Origin: CAYNRA01 sp046296415
Lineage (GTDB): Bacteria; Bacteroidota; Bacteroidia; Cytophagales; Spirosomataceae
Direction of reading: 5' to 3'
DNA length: 64,000 nt
Assembly (NCBI GenBank): GCA_046296415.1
Contig: JBKBLN010000002.1
Span: 930,001 to 994,000, forward strand
Under the pieces are notes generated by a model. It had not been told where the DNA came from. It made no database searches and saw only the letters and a list, made by a program, of their open reading frames with translations. A program made the position numbers and the translations under genes. This document shows positions 1 to 8,966 of the stretch, piece after piece (the first letter of the stretch is position 1; each line of letters starts with the position of its first letter).

Positions 1-125
1 AGCAGGTTCTGGGAACCAATCGTTCTCTCGAACAATTCGCACGTGAAAAATACCTGATGAAAAAAGAAGGAGAAAAGGTCATTATATTAGTAGATCCCGA
101 AGGAAAACCCATTCAAAGCCCATGA
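1..125 (+). CDS. Septum formation initiator family protein (DivIC/FtsB-like), 3' end only
   Basis: Reading from base 3, the window opens inside a gene whose last 40 residues include FAREKYLMKKEGEKVIIL and end in IQSP. The pattern 'AREKYLMKK.GE.V' is typical of the C-terminus of the small coiled-coil DivIC/FtsB division proteins of Bacteroidota, which sit in the inner membrane at the septum. The start, membrane segment and coiled coil lie outside the window. Its TGA stop (123-125) overlaps the ATG (122-124) of the phosphatase gene as ATGA, so the two are translationally coupled. Family assignment rests on about 40 residues, so it is likely but not certain. Confidence 0.7.
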   Translation, partial: QVLGTNRSLEQFAREKYLMKKEGEKVIILVDPEGKPIQSP

Positions 126-628
126 TTTCACTCTTATTTATTTGTTTAGGAAATATTTGCCGATCTCCTATGGCCGAATCGGTCTGTCGGCATATCCTGG
201 AAAGCCAAGGTTTACAAGACCAGTTTCATGTGGATTCGGCCGGGACGGCCGGGTACCACATCGGTAAGTCACCAGATCCCAGAACCCTGAAGGTTCTTGA
301 AAAACACGGATTATCCACTACCCACCAAGGTCAAAAGCTTTCCTTGGCCATGTTGGACACATTTGACCACCTTATTGTTATGGATACCGAGAATTTTGAA
401 TTCGTCCATCAACTTTATCACCAGCATTTTCACCGACCACCTGCGCCTGAGAAGGTCTTCCTGCTACGAGATCACGACCCTCTCACCCGTGGTGTTCAAG
501 AGGTGCCTGATCCTTATTATGAGAATGAAAAGGCTTTTGAGGAGGTATACCAAATCGTTTTTCGCAGTTGCGAACAAATGATTCAATACCTCCTCGAATT
601 TCATGGCATCAAACCCAATGAAACGTAA
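122..628 (+). CDS. Low-molecular-weight protein-tyrosine phosphatase
   Basis: This 168-residue cytoplasmic protein has the family signature at the very N-terminus: the P-loop C8-LGNIC-R14-S (CX5R), with Cys8 as nucleophile and Arg14 binding phosphate, and the general acid in the VPDPYY motif (Asp130-Pro131). The length is usual for LMW-PTPs. Members dephosphorylate protein tyrosines, often in control of capsule and exopolysaccharide export, but no tyrosine kinase or polysaccharide locus is visible here, so the substrate is unknown. It starts inside the stop of the DivIC-like gene. Its last 20 bases overlap the 3' end of the convergent OsmC gene. Confidence 0.93.
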   Translation: MISLLFICLGNICRSPMAESVCRHILESQGLQDQFHVDSAGTAGYHIGKSPDPRTLKVLEKHGLSTTHQGQKLSLAMLDTFDHLIVMDTENFEFVHQLYHQHFHRPPAPEKVFLLRDHDPLTRGVQEVPDPYYENEKAFEEVYQIVFRSCEQMIQYLLEFHGIKPNET

Positions 629-1025
629 ACACTTGTTCGATGGCAGGGTGCAAACTCTGGGCTACCGGACAGGCATGAGCCGCGGCCTCCAACTTTTTTT
701 GTTCGGTGGCCGATAAACTCCGGTCAGACTTCATGTGAAATTGAACCTCAATGCGAACTATTCGGCGAGGCGTGTCAGTGGACATGATTTTGGTCACGTC
801 AATGTTAGATCCTGTCAGGTCAACACCTTCCCGATTCGCCACTATACCCATGATGGTCATGGCACAGGAGCCTAAGGAGGTGGCCGCCAAATCGGTTGGC
901 GAAAAGGCCTCCCCTCTGCCATGATTGTCTACAGGTGCGTCGGTGACAATGGATTCACCCGATGCTACATGAGTGGCTTGGGTACGTAAATTTCCTAAGT
1001 ACTGAATTTGAGACGTGGTTGCCAT
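609..1025 (-). CDS. OsmC family peroxiredoxin-like protein
   Basis: OsmC/Ohr-type thiol peroxidase that reduces organic hydroperoxides. The two conserved reactive cysteines are present, one in the LGSCAMTIMG motif and one in AHACPVAQS, separated by about 60 residues as in the OsmC branch. The N-terminus has the usual strand-rich start with substrate-site residues in GRGEAFSPTDL. I start at the internal ATG at 1025 (MATTSQIQYLG), which matches the usual OsmC length of about 138 residues; an in-frame ATG at 1049 would add 8 residues (MFNPTQNP). The 3' end runs 20 bases into the convergent phosphatase gene. Confidence 0.88.
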   Translation of the reverse strand: MATTSQIQYLGNLRTQATHVASGESIVTDAPVDNHGRGEAFSPTDLAATSLGSCAMTIMGIVANREGVDLTGSNIDVTKIMSTDTPRRIVRIEVQFHMKSDRSLSATEQKKLEAAAHACPVAQSLHPAIEQVFTFHWV

Positions 1026-1127
1026 GGGATTTTGCGTCGGGTTGAACATAAAACCCGAAAATTTGTTATTAAAATGTGAAATTTTTCGTTAACATAACAT
1101 AAATTGATCTTTCATCCAAGCACGGTT

Positions 1128-1922
1128 ATGGTACGACCCATCCTCATCGCCCTGTTAGCGGGCCTCAGCTTCACCGGAACAGCCCAACGAGGCAGTACGC
1201 TTTCCCAACCCAAGAAAAAACAGGAAATTGAGGATTCTAAGATCTTTTCCTATGGACTGACCACCAGCACCCAATCGGGATTAATCGGTGGATTCGTCTT
1301 TAGACACTCTCGGCCTGTAGATATACGAAACGGAAAATACATTCACCGGTACCTAGCACTTGAGGCCGTGAACATCCAACACCCCAAAGAACGCTCTTTT
1401 GCGCAATTTACGGGAACTCGATTGGCTGTTGGTAAAGAAAACTATTTTTTTGCTATACGGCCTGAATACGGCAGAGAATGGTTTTTGTTTAATAAATCAG
1501 GGGAACAAGGCATTGGTCTGAGTGGTATCTTGGCCGGTGGACCTACGTTGGGAATCGAAAAACCCTATTACATTCGGTACCGAACGGATGCCAATCGCAA
1601 TCCCGAAATTGTGGCCTATAATGCCGATATCCATAATAATGTCGGGAATATAGTCGGTTCTGCCGGGATCTGGCACGGCTTATTTCGAGATTTAAAAGTA
1701 ATCCCCGGCTTGCATGCTAAGGCTGCTTTAAATATCGATATGAATACTTTCGGTGATAATATCACTGGATTTGAGGCCGGTTTCACGGTAGACGTATTTC
1801 CGCGATCTCCTGTAATCATGGCTGAGCAATTTACCTCCAACCAGTCCGTTTATACCGCAGCTTTTCTAACTTTGTATTTTGGAAACAAAAAAGTAAAAAA
1901 GCTTATAAATCCCCAGAATTAA
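1128..1922 (+). CDS. Exported protein of unknown function, outer-membrane beta-barrel-like
   Basis: About 264 residues. From the ATG at 1128 the protein begins MVRPILIALLAGLSFTGTAQ, a clear signal peptide ending at an A-Q site as is common in Bacteroidota; the reading frame also extends back to a TTG at 1104, which would spoil the signal peptide. The mature part alternates hydrophobic and polar residues, is rich in Gly and aromatic residues, and ends in YTAAFLTLYFGNKKVKKL, which looks like closing strands of a small barrel. I recognise no named family. It ends 7 bases before lipA, so the two are probably cotranscribed, but nothing links it to lipoate chemistry. Confidence 0.75.
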   Translation: MVRPILIALLAGLSFTGTAQRGSTLSQPKKKQEIEDSKIFSYGLTTSTQSGLIGGFVFRHSRPVDIRNGKYIHRYLALEAVNIQHPKERSFAQFTGTRLAVGKENYFFAIRPEYGREWFLFNKSGEQGIGLSGILAGGPTLGIEKPYYIRYRTDANRNPEIVAYNADIHNNVGNIVGSAGIWHGLFRDLKVIPGLHAKAALNIDMNTFGDNITGFEAGFTVDVFPRSPVIMAEQFTSNQSVYTAAFLTLYFGNKKVKKLINPQN

Positions 1923-1929
1923 TACGAAT

Positions 1930-2811
1930 ATGATCGAGTTACCTGTTGTTCCGGCGACTACGGAAACAACCTCTCGCAAACCGTCTTGGTTACGTGTTAA
2001 GTTACCAACCGGAGAAAACTTCAAGAAAGTCCGCAAAATAGTTGACGACCATAAATTACATACCATTTGCCAATCTGGTAATTGCCCCAACATGGGTGAA
2101 TGTTGGGGAGAGGGCACGGCAACCTTCATGATCCTTGGCAACGTTTGTACCCGCAGTTGTACTTTCTGTGCGGTAGCGACCGGGAGACCTACCGAATATG
2201 ATGCCGATGAACCCGCTCGTGTAGCTGAAGCCATTCGACTCATGGGGGTAAAACATGCCGTCATAACTTCCGTGAACCGGGATGAATTGAAAGACCGAGG
2301 GGCTGAAATCTGGTATCAGACAGTCGTCCAGGTCAAAGAACTTTCGCCTAATACCACCATCGAGACCCTCATTCCGGATACAAAAGGAAATTGGGAAGCC
2401 TTGTACCGTATGATCTCCGGCGGACAAGAAGTCGTTTCTCACAACATGGAGACTGTAGAAAGATTGTATCGACCTGTACGTCCACAAGCTAAATACAGTC
2501 GTAGTTTGGAACAAATTCGGCGGACTAAAGAATATGGGAAACGTACCAAAACCGGAATTATGCTCGGTTTGGGGGAAACCCAAGACGAGGTCTTCAAGGC
2601 TATGGATGATTTGGTTGAAAATGGCTGCGATATCCTGACACTTGGCCAATACTTACAACCTACCAAAATGCATCATGAAGTCATCGAATTTATTCACCCC
2701 GATTTATTTGCCTTCTACAAAGAAGAGGGTGAACGTCGTGGAATAAAATACGTAGAGTCAGGACCACTGGTGCGGTCAAGTTATCATTCTGAGCGACATG
2801 TCAATGTTTAA
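1930..2811 (+). CDS. lipA: Lipoyl synthase
   Basis: Radical SAM enzyme that inserts two sulfurs into protein-bound octanoyl groups on E2 subunits and GcvH. Both [4Fe-4S] sites are visible: the auxiliary cluster C47-X4-C52-X5-C58 (CQSGNCPNMGEC) and the radical SAM motif C73-X3-C77-X2-C80 (CTRSCTFC). The conserved RSSY serine ligand of the auxiliary cluster is near the C-terminus (about 282-285). At 293 residues it is full length. A lipoyl acceptor, gcvH, is encoded 18 kb downstream in this window. The gene is followed directly by a strong hairpin at 2816-2842. Confidence 0.97.
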   Translation: MIELPVVPATTETTSRKPSWLRVKLPTGENFKKVRKIVDDHKLHTICQSGNCPNMGECWGEGTATFMILGNVCTRSCTFCAVATGRPTEYDADEPARVAEAIRLMGVKHAVITSVNRDELKDRGAEIWYQTVVQVKELSPNTTIETLIPDTKGNWEALYRMISGGQEVVSHNMETVERLYRPVRPQAKYSRSLEQIRRTKEYGKRTKTGIMLGLGETQDEVFKAMDDLVENGCDILTLGQYLQPTKMHHEVIEFIHPDLFAFYKEEGERRGIKYVESGPLVRSSYHSERHVNV

Positions 2812-2815
2812 TCCC

Positions 2816-2842
2816 AATGCCCGAAACCCTCGGGCATTTTTT
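2816..2842 (+). terminator. Rho-independent terminator after lipA
   Basis: A 9-bp perfect stem (AATGCCCGA with TCGGGCATT), a 5-nt loop and a T-tract. The next gene's ATG (2845) begins two bases after the T-tract, so the hairpin fills the whole lipA-crtY gap. Confidence 0.85.
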
Positions 2843-2844
2843 CT

Positions 2845-4023
2845 ATGGAAACACCTCATTACGATTATTTAATTTCGGGGGCTGGTATGGCGGGATTGTC
2901 TCTCGCATATGCCATTTGCCATGAACCTGAATTACGATCAAAAAAAATTCTTTTAGTCGATTCCGATTCCAAAACCCAAAATGATCGTACTTGGGCCTAT
3001 TGGGAAAAAGGAGTGGGCCGTTTTGATGAACTGGTCTTCAGGAAATGGGATGAAGTGGCAGTCACTCACCCAAACCACAACAAGATCCGGGTGTCGATGG
3101 CACCTTACCAATATAAACTCATTCGCGGAGCCGACTTTTATCGGGCCATGCGGGAATTTCTTGGTCAACAACCTCAAGTGACTTGGATTCAAGACCGGGT
3201 ATTGGATATTGGTAGCAACGCTCAACATGCTTGGATTCAATCCACCCACCAACGTTATTCGGGCGACTTGGTATTTGATAGTACCTTCCGGCCAGCATTT
3301 AACTTACCCTATCGAAACCACCTTTGGCAACATTTCAAAGGATATGTGATCGAGATGAACCAAGAGGTTTTTGATCCCCACTTGCCCGACATCATGGACT
3401 TCAGTGTGCCCCAAGTTGATGATGAATGTACTTTTCTTTATGTTATTCCCTTTTCAAAAACCAAGGCACTGGTAGAACTCACCTTTTTTTCGGAACCTAT
3501 TTTAACCCAAGAAAAATACACCGAACTTTTGGAGGATTTGATTGAGAAAAAATGGCCGGGAGTCGCTTATCAAGTAGAGGAAGAAGAATTTGGGATTATC
3601 CCGATGTCCGACACGCCGTTTCAAGAAATAGTTACCCATCGACATGTGCGGATTGGCACTGCTGGGGGCTACACGCAACCTGCCACTGGATTTACCTTCG
3701 CACTCACCCAAGAGCGATTGGGCGAAATCGTTCATCAATTAAAAAAAGGCCAAACCCCGACCTCTACGCGGCATTGGGCACGAAAACGTATGGAGGCCTA
3801 TGCCGCCATTTTACTCAATGTACTCAAATGGAAAAGATACGCTGGCCAGTATTTCTTTCCAGAACTTTTCCTTAAAAATCCAGCTCATCGAGTCTTTGCT
3901 TTTTTGTCGGGACACACCCGGTGGATTGATGAAATCAAAGTAATGAATACAGCCCCCTGGATTCCTTTTATTCTGGCTAGTTTTCATCTAATCTGGAATC
4001 GATTAAAGGAAAAACTTTCCTAG
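2845..4023 (+). CDS. crtY: Lycopene beta-cyclase family protein
   Basis: 392 residues. The N-terminal FAD/NAD-type Rossmann motif ISGAGMAGLSLAYAI (about 10-24) is followed by the cyclase signature NDRTWAYW, and the mid-protein segment ALVELTFFSEP matches the conserved VExTxFS region of bacterial CrtY. The enzyme closes the ends of lycopene into beta-ionone rings, so the host probably makes cyclic carotenoids. No other carotenoid gene is in the window, so it is separated from crtB/crtI. The start is fixed by the lipA terminator just upstream, leaving almost no leader. Confidence 0.9.
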   Translation: METPHYDYLISGAGMAGLSLAYAICHEPELRSKKILLVDSDSKTQNDRTWAYWEKGVGRFDELVFRKWDEVAVTHPNHNKIRVSMAPYQYKLIRGADFYRAMREFLGQQPQVTWIQDRVLDIGSNAQHAWIQSTHQRYSGDLVFDSTFRPAFNLPYRNHLWQHFKGYVIEMNQEVFDPHLPDIMDFSVPQVDDECTFLYVIPFSKTKALVELTFFSEPILTQEKYTELLEDLIEKKWPGVAYQVEEEEFGIIPMSDTPFQEIVTHRHVRIGTAGGYTQPATGFTFALTQERLGEIVHQLKKGQTPTSTRHWARKRMEAYAAILLNVLKWKRYAGQYFFPELFLKNPAHRVFAFLSGHTRWIDEIKVMNTAPWIPFILASFHLIWNRLKEKLS

Positions 4024-4303
4024 CTTTTATCTAAATACGTGCATATTTTTAGGTATTATATCCTAATTTTAACCCATTTAAAGATTTTTCAACTTAGTAT
4101 ATAGGATTTCACAAAAAATATGCAATTTTGTATCAGCATCAAGAGTTTACTTTCATTTTCTTGGAAAATAAAGTGAAGCCAACCGAGTTACGTGAACGCT
4201 ACGGTGGTCAAGTGATGTGGGTCTGACCGACCAAAATAGTTTCGGCCCTCCCCTTCTCTTTTGATGACGTTGAATTCATCTAAAACACTAACATTACATT
4301 TTC
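4024..4303 (+). promoter_or_regulatory. Structured leader upstream of metK, candidate regulatory RNA
   Basis: This 280-base gap has an AT-rich first half and then a GC-richer stretch (about 4170-4250) able to form competing helices. CCAACCG (4179-4185) can pair with CGGTGG (4202-4207) with one bulge, while GGTGGTCA (4203-4210), which overlaps that partner, can pair with TGACCGACC (4224-4232) with one bulged base. A third small hairpin, GATGA/TCATC (4263-4280), lies 24 bases before the metK start. metK leaders in other bacteria often carry SAM riboswitches, but I could not match this one by eye to the SAM-I, SAM-II or SMK consensus. The regulatory role is inference. Confidence 0.4.
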
Positions 4304-5593
4304 ATGCCTTATTTATTCACATCAGAGTCTGTCTCTGAGGGACATCCAGACAAGGTGGCGGATCAAATTTCAGATGCGCTGATTGATCATTTTATGGCTT
4401 TTGATCCTCATTCTAAAGTTGCCTGTGAAACATTGGTAACTACCGGACAGGTGATTTTGGCGGGAGAGGTCAATACAAAAACCTACCTAGATGTGCAACA
4501 AATTGCACGGGATGTGATCGCCAAGATAGGATACACCAAATCCGAGTACATGTTTGAAGCTCATTCTTGTGGTGTGTTATCGGCGATACATGAGCAATCC
4601 TCGGATATCAACCAAGGTGTTGACCGCCAATCAGCAGATACCTTTGAGGAAAAAGCCAATGCTCAGGGTGCAGGAGACCAAGGTATGATGTTCGGCTATG
4701 CGACGAAAGAAACCGACAACTACATGCCTTTGGCCTTGGATCTTTCCCATAAAATACTTCAAACTTTGTCGGAAATCCGCAAAGCTGGCGAGGTCATGAC
4801 CTACCTTCGGCCGGATGCGAAGTCTCAGGTAACCATCGAATACGCCGATGACAATACGCCCATTCGGATCGATACCATTGTTGTCTCTACTCAACACGAC
4901 GATTTTGCAGAAGATGAGCTGATGCTCTCTACCATAAAAAAGGACATCATCTCCCTGGTGATTCCTCAAGTAAAGGCGCAGTTAAAACCTGAAATTCAGG
5001 CATTATTTAACGATGATATTTTGTATCATATCAATCCTACCGGTAAATTCGTCATTGGTGGGCCTCATGGTGACACGGGATTGACTGGCCGTAAAATCAT
5101 CGTTGATACCTACGGTGGAAAAGGGGCACATGGAGGTGGTGCTTTTTCAGGGAAAGACCCGTCCAAAGTCGACCGCTCTGCCGCTTACGCAACTCGCCAT
5201 ATTGCCAAAAACCTAGTAGCCGCTGGTGTCGCCGACGAAGTGTTGGTTCAGGTATCTTATGCCATTGGCGTCGCCAAGCCTTGTGGTTTGTATGTAAACA
5301 CCTATGGTACAGCCAAGGTACAAGATGAAAATGGAAAAGTGCTGAGCGATGGGGAGATCGCACAAAAAGTAGAAGCGATTTTTGATATGCGTCCTTATGC
5401 GATTGAACAACGCCTAAAACTCCGGAATCCCATTTACTCCGAAACAGCCGCGTATGGCCACATGGGCCGGGAGCCCAAAACCGTAACCAAAGTCTTCGAA
5501 AACGCTGGAAAGACAGCTGAAGTGACGGTTGAGCTTTTTACTTGGGAAAAGCTGGACTATGTTGACCCAGTAAAACAAGCATTTGGTTTGTAA
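4304..5593 (+). CDS. metK: S-adenosylmethionine synthase
   Basis: Makes SAM from ATP and methionine in the cytoplasm. The protein (429 residues) begins MPYLFTSESVSEGHPDKVAD with the ATP-contacting His14 region, has the signature hexapeptide region GAGDQGMMFGYA (122-133), the motif GPHGDTGLTGRK, and the glycine-rich P-loop-like GGGAFSGKDPSKVDRS. It is somewhat longer than the E. coli enzyme (384), as is common in Bacteroidota. The 280-base upstream gap is unusually structured. SAM users lipA and queA are also in this window, though in other transcription units. Confidence 0.98.
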   Translation: MPYLFTSESVSEGHPDKVADQISDALIDHFMAFDPHSKVACETLVTTGQVILAGEVNTKTYLDVQQIARDVIAKIGYTKSEYMFEAHSCGVLSAIHEQSSDINQGVDRQSADTFEEKANAQGAGDQGMMFGYATKETDNYMPLALDLSHKILQTLSEIRKAGEVMTYLRPDAKSQVTIEYADDNTPIRIDTIVVSTQHDDFAEDELMLSTIKKDIISLVIPQVKAQLKPEIQALFNDDILYHINPTGKFVIGGPHGDTGLTGRKIIVDTYGGKGAHGGGAFSGKDPSKVDRSAAYATRHIAKNLVAAGVADEVLVQVSYAIGVAKPCGLYVNTYGTAKVQDENGKVLSDGEIAQKVEAIFDMRPYAIEQRLKLRNPIYSETAAYGHMGREPKTVTKVFENAGKTAEVTVELFTWEKLDYVDPVKQAFGL

Positions 5594-5610
5594 TCAATAT
5601 ACCATTCGAC

Positions 5611-5651
5611 AAGACGCCGCTCCAAGACCATGTGAGCGGCGTCTTTTTTTA
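5611..5651 (+). terminator. Rho-independent terminator after metK
   Basis: A 12-bp perfect stem, AAGACGCCGCTC (5611-5622) with GAGCGGCGTCTT (5634-5645), then a run of T. It separates the convergent metK and the large exported-protein gene; the T-tract favours plus-strand termination. Confidence 0.9.
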
Positions 5652-8600
5652 TTAAGGTAATTGTTCTCGGATCGTGAAGAAGGGAAGAACGAGTACATTA
5701 CCTGGGTGATTATTGATGATGTTTTGATAAATAAACTCTAAATCGTTTCCAGACCCCTGAAAAACAGCTTCCCCATTCAAATCAACGTCCGCATTCAGGT
5801 ATCCTCGGGATTTAAATGTGGGTAGTCCAAACACATTTAAGACATCGGAAAGAACTCGATTAAATATGGGATTCACATCATTATTCGTCCCTTGGTAGAT
5901 AATTTGAGTGTCTGGTTCGGTATTTCCAGCCCAAAGAGCCCGCCCTTGCTGCACCACGACTTGAGCCTGATTTAGGGCGGCATTGGAAATTCTAAAGGTG
6001 GGTGTCGAGGCTAATCGAAAATCCACTAGCCGACCCTCAGTCGTCATAGAAAGGGCATTGGCTGTCATAACACCTAAGTGATTCCGATGCCGAACCACCA
6101 CAAAATAAGACTGTGTTAAACTGGCAACCGAAAACTCTGGTATAGATACCCCGTCTACCTCTACAATATCTCCGTCACGCTGAAGTAAAGCCGGACGACT
6201 ATCTATAATCACCCGTGGATCAGCTGCATTTCGCAACTCGATAAATACCCAATCTACAATCGCATTGGGACCTGTGGTGGAAAATACAGCCGATGTGGCC
6301 GCACTAATTGGAGAGATGGGAGTAAGCGCTTCATAAGGATGCATCAAAGGCAAACGACCAAGTTGACGTAAATCATCCCGCATCAAGGTATCAGGAAGAT
6401 TGACACCGAATAAGGCTCCCTGTAAAAACACTTTAGGTCGTAACTTCACCCGACAAGCCGAAATAGCCACATTGACCCCAAGCGATGCCGGACTAAAACA
6501 GGAGTTGGGAGCCGTTTGATTGACATAAAATGCGAAATATTGTCCCGACTGACCTACCGCAGTTGGATTTACCACCTGAACACTAGTTGCCGGATCGGAA
6601 CCATTGAACCAAACCAAATTAGTGTTGGCAGGCGTAAGGCTAGTGACCAAGGCATTGAGATTGACCGTGGAAGAGGGACAGGTATTTTGTACAATTTGGC
6701 TTGAAACCGTGGGAGGAAGAACGGGGCAACAATTCAAACTAGAGTCTGTTGCTCCTCGGGTGTCTACATACCCCGAAAACACGCGAATTACTTGCAAAAC
6801 ACTTGTCAAAGATCGAACCGTCAGGCGGATCTCATCAAATCGTTGAGTGGTACGAAATCCGATATTGACTCGGCCTGATCCCGATCCAACTATATTTCCG
6901 AGGATTGCCAAGTCGATCAACTGAGATCCTGTGGCACATTCTTGCAAAAGGCCATTATTGTAGGTACAAACGGATAAACTATTGAATAAATCAAGTTGGA
7001 GAAGATTATTCACATCCTGAATCACAAATCCAGCTACGCTACCTTGTGGATAGGTAGACAGGCCATCTAGTACCGACAAATTACCACTCGCCAGTACTCC
7101 CGCGGCAAGGGTGATGGTCGAAAAATCGGTGGTAGAAGCTGATATCACCTGATTGGCATTGGTTACGGAACAAGCGACGCAGGCGACTCCATCAATTCCA
7201 GTCCGGACAGAATTGACCACAACCGGGGCCGCGGGTTCGGTGAGGAAATACGTCTGATTACATTCAATATTTACTTCACAGAACCGCTTGAGAATAGCTT
7301 GGTACACGCGAGTCGTTCCAAGGTTGACCGAAACCGTATTGGCAACGGTTAATCGAACCTCATCAAAGGAGAGCCCCGTTATGAACCCGATGGTTCTTCG
7401 TCCATCATCCGTTAAAAGAGAGGTACCAATGGACAGGAGATCATTTAATCCAGACCTTGTTTCCCTCAAGACACCATTTAAATAGGTTCGCACGGTCAGT
7501 CCATTCAATAAGTCGACAGACAGCAAGGAAGTATTTTGTACATCGAATCCAACAAACGTGCCGGCTGCATAATCGGTGATGGGATCTTGTACCGAAATTG
7601 AGCCTGATATCCCAACACCGGCCAAAAGGCTAATGGTTGAAAAGTTTGTGAGGGAGGTATCGATCAATCGTTGGGGTTGATCGATCGAGCACCCAATACA
7701 CGCCAAGCCGTCGATTCCAGTCCGATTGCTCTGTATTAATACAGGAAATGTGGGATTGGACCAAGAGGTACTTTCATTGCAATTCAAGGTGGGCCCTGCG
7801 CAATATTTCTTGATCACGGCACTGAAAATCTGCGTGGCTCCTAAATTAACTCCCACAGGTTGATTTAAGGTTAATCTGATTTCATTAAAACTTTGGGATG
7901 TAATGAAGCCTAGGGTTTGGCGATTAGAACCTGTTAGAATTGGGGCATCCAAAACTAAATTGGAGGCGGAGATCGTTTCTCGGAGATTTCCGTTGAGGTA
8001 GGTTTGAAGGGTCACGTTCCCTAGTAGAGACAAGCCCACTAATGAGCTATTTGAAAGATCAAATCCGGCAAAATAGCCCGCGGGGAATGTCTCAGCTAAG
8101 TTACGCACCGAGACACTCGCGGATGCTAATATACCCACATTCAAAGATACCGTAGCAAAATCACTTGTGGAGGAGTTAACAATATTGTCTAAATTTGAAA
8201 TCGACCCGACCGAGACGCCACTAAAACCTGTTCGAGTAGGTTCAATAAGGGATGCGAACGTGGGTCGCGTTAGAGGGGTCAAGAGATTGCAGGAAGGTTC
8301 AGGACCTTGACATGGCTTGAATACCTCGGCATAAAACGCGTTCAGAGTGAAAACCACGGTTAGACCTGCATTAACAGTCAATCGGATGCGGTTGAAATTC
8401 CGAGTGGTGATAAAACCGACTCTCCGCCGGCCGCTACCATCCAGTAAGGTCGAAAGCAAACTCGTAAATGTTTGTGACTCTTGTTCGACATTATCGAGGT
8501 AGGTAGTAATTCGAACCGAGGCACCCAATGAGAGCAGATCAACGTCATTAATGACCATACCTGCATAAAATCCAGCGGGAAAAACATTGGAATTGGTGGC

Positions 8601-8966
8601 TGCTAGATCTCGAGCTTCGATCCAGGCAGACCCCAAAAGTACGGCGGTCCAGGAAGCCGAATTGGAGAGATCATTATCGATCAATCGCTCTTTATTCGAC
8701 CAGTTATCGCTTCCTAACAATCCCGTGGAATTTGCGACTGCAAGGTTGGAATAAGTGGGAGAAACCAGCGGTGCATACACATTGCATGGAGTTCCTGCAT
8801 TTCCACCCTGTGTGGTTTGGGCGAATGCTGTAAAAACAGAACCTAATATGAATACCACAAACCCTCCAATGTTGAAGATCGAGTGAAAGTCCAAAAACCT
8901 GACAAAATTTAGTTTGCTTGTTTTCCTATCGAAACAAGGAACAAAGCTTAGTCGATGTGTCCGCAT
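5652..8966 (-). CDS. Large repeat-containing exported protein with dockerin-like C-terminus
   Basis: 1104 residues. After a 30-residue polar start comes a hydrophobic segment ending VFTAFAQ (about residue 50), read as a signal peptide. Four tandem repeats of about 165-175 residues follow (about 61-225, 226-395, 396-568, 569-745), each opening with a Cys-Asn pair and sharing 'TGxxG', 'FPAGxxAGF', 'TYLNGxLRE' and 'GFITxxxFxEIRLT' blocks. Next comes an Ig-like segment (about 750-835). The last about 265 residues match the end of the protein at 47782-50658, with two D-x-N-type loops (AGNTEPDTQIIYQGTNNDV and ADVDLNGEAVFQGSGNDL) resembling dockerin calcium loops, and the final residues REQLP. It lacks an evident T9SS type A tail. 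Function unknown; surface or adhesive role is inference. Confidence 0.8.
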   Translation of the reverse strand: MRTHRLSFVPCFDRKTSKLNFVRFLDFHSIFNIGGFVVFILGSVFTAFAQTTQGGNAGTPCNVYAPLVSPTYSNLAVANSTGLLGSDNWSNKERLIDNDLSNSASWTAVLLGSAWIEARDLAATNSNVFPAGFYAGMVINDVDLLSLGASVRITTYLDNVEQESQTFTSLLSTLLDGSGRRRVGFITTRNFNRIRLTVNAGLTVVFTLNAFYAEVFKPCQGPEPSCNLLTPLTRPTFASLIEPTRTGFSGVSVGSISNLDNIVNSSTSDFATVSLNVGILASASVSVRNLAETFPAGYFAGFDLSNSSLVGLSLLGNVTLQTYLNGNLRETISASNLVLDAPILTGSNRQTLGFITSQSFNEIRLTLNQPVGVNLGATQIFSAVIKKYCAGPTLNCNESTSWSNPTFPVLIQSNRTGIDGLACIGCSIDQPQRLIDTSLTNFSTISLLAGVGISGSISVQDPITDYAAGTFVGFDVQNTSLLSVDLLNGLTVRTYLNGVLRETRSGLNDLLSIGTSLLTDDGRRTIGFITGLSFDEVRLTVANTVSVNLGTTRVYQAILKRFCEVNIECNQTYFLTEPAAPVVVNSVRTGIDGVACVACSVTNANQVISASTTDFSTITLAAGVLASGNLSVLDGLSTYPQGSVAGFVIQDVNNLLQLDLFNSLSVCTYNNGLLQECATGSQLIDLAILGNIVGSGSGRVNIGFRTTQRFDEIRLTVRSLTSVLQVIRVFSGYVDTRGATDSSLNCCPVLPPTVSSQIVQNTCPSSTVNLNALVTSLTPANTNLVWFNGSDPATSVQVVNPTAVGQSGQYFAFYVNQTAPNSCFSPASLGVNVAISACRVKLRPKVFLQGALFGVNLPDTLMRDDLRQLGRLPLMHPYEALTPISPISAATSAVFSTTGPNAIVDWVFIELRNAADPRVIIDSRPALLQRDGDIVEVDGVSIPEFSVASLTQSYFVVVRHRNHLGVMTANALSMTTEGRLVDFRLASTPTFRISNAALNQAQVVVQQGRALWAGNTEPDTQIIYQGTNNDVNPIFNRVLSDVLNVFGLPTFKSRGYLNADVDLNGEAVFQGSGNDLEFIYQNIINNHPGNVLVLPFFTIREQLP

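Noticed and set aside
4141..4260. metK leader as a standard SAM-I or SAM-II riboswitch
   Set aside because: The diagnostic conserved segments of those classes were not found by eye; left as an unassigned structured leader.
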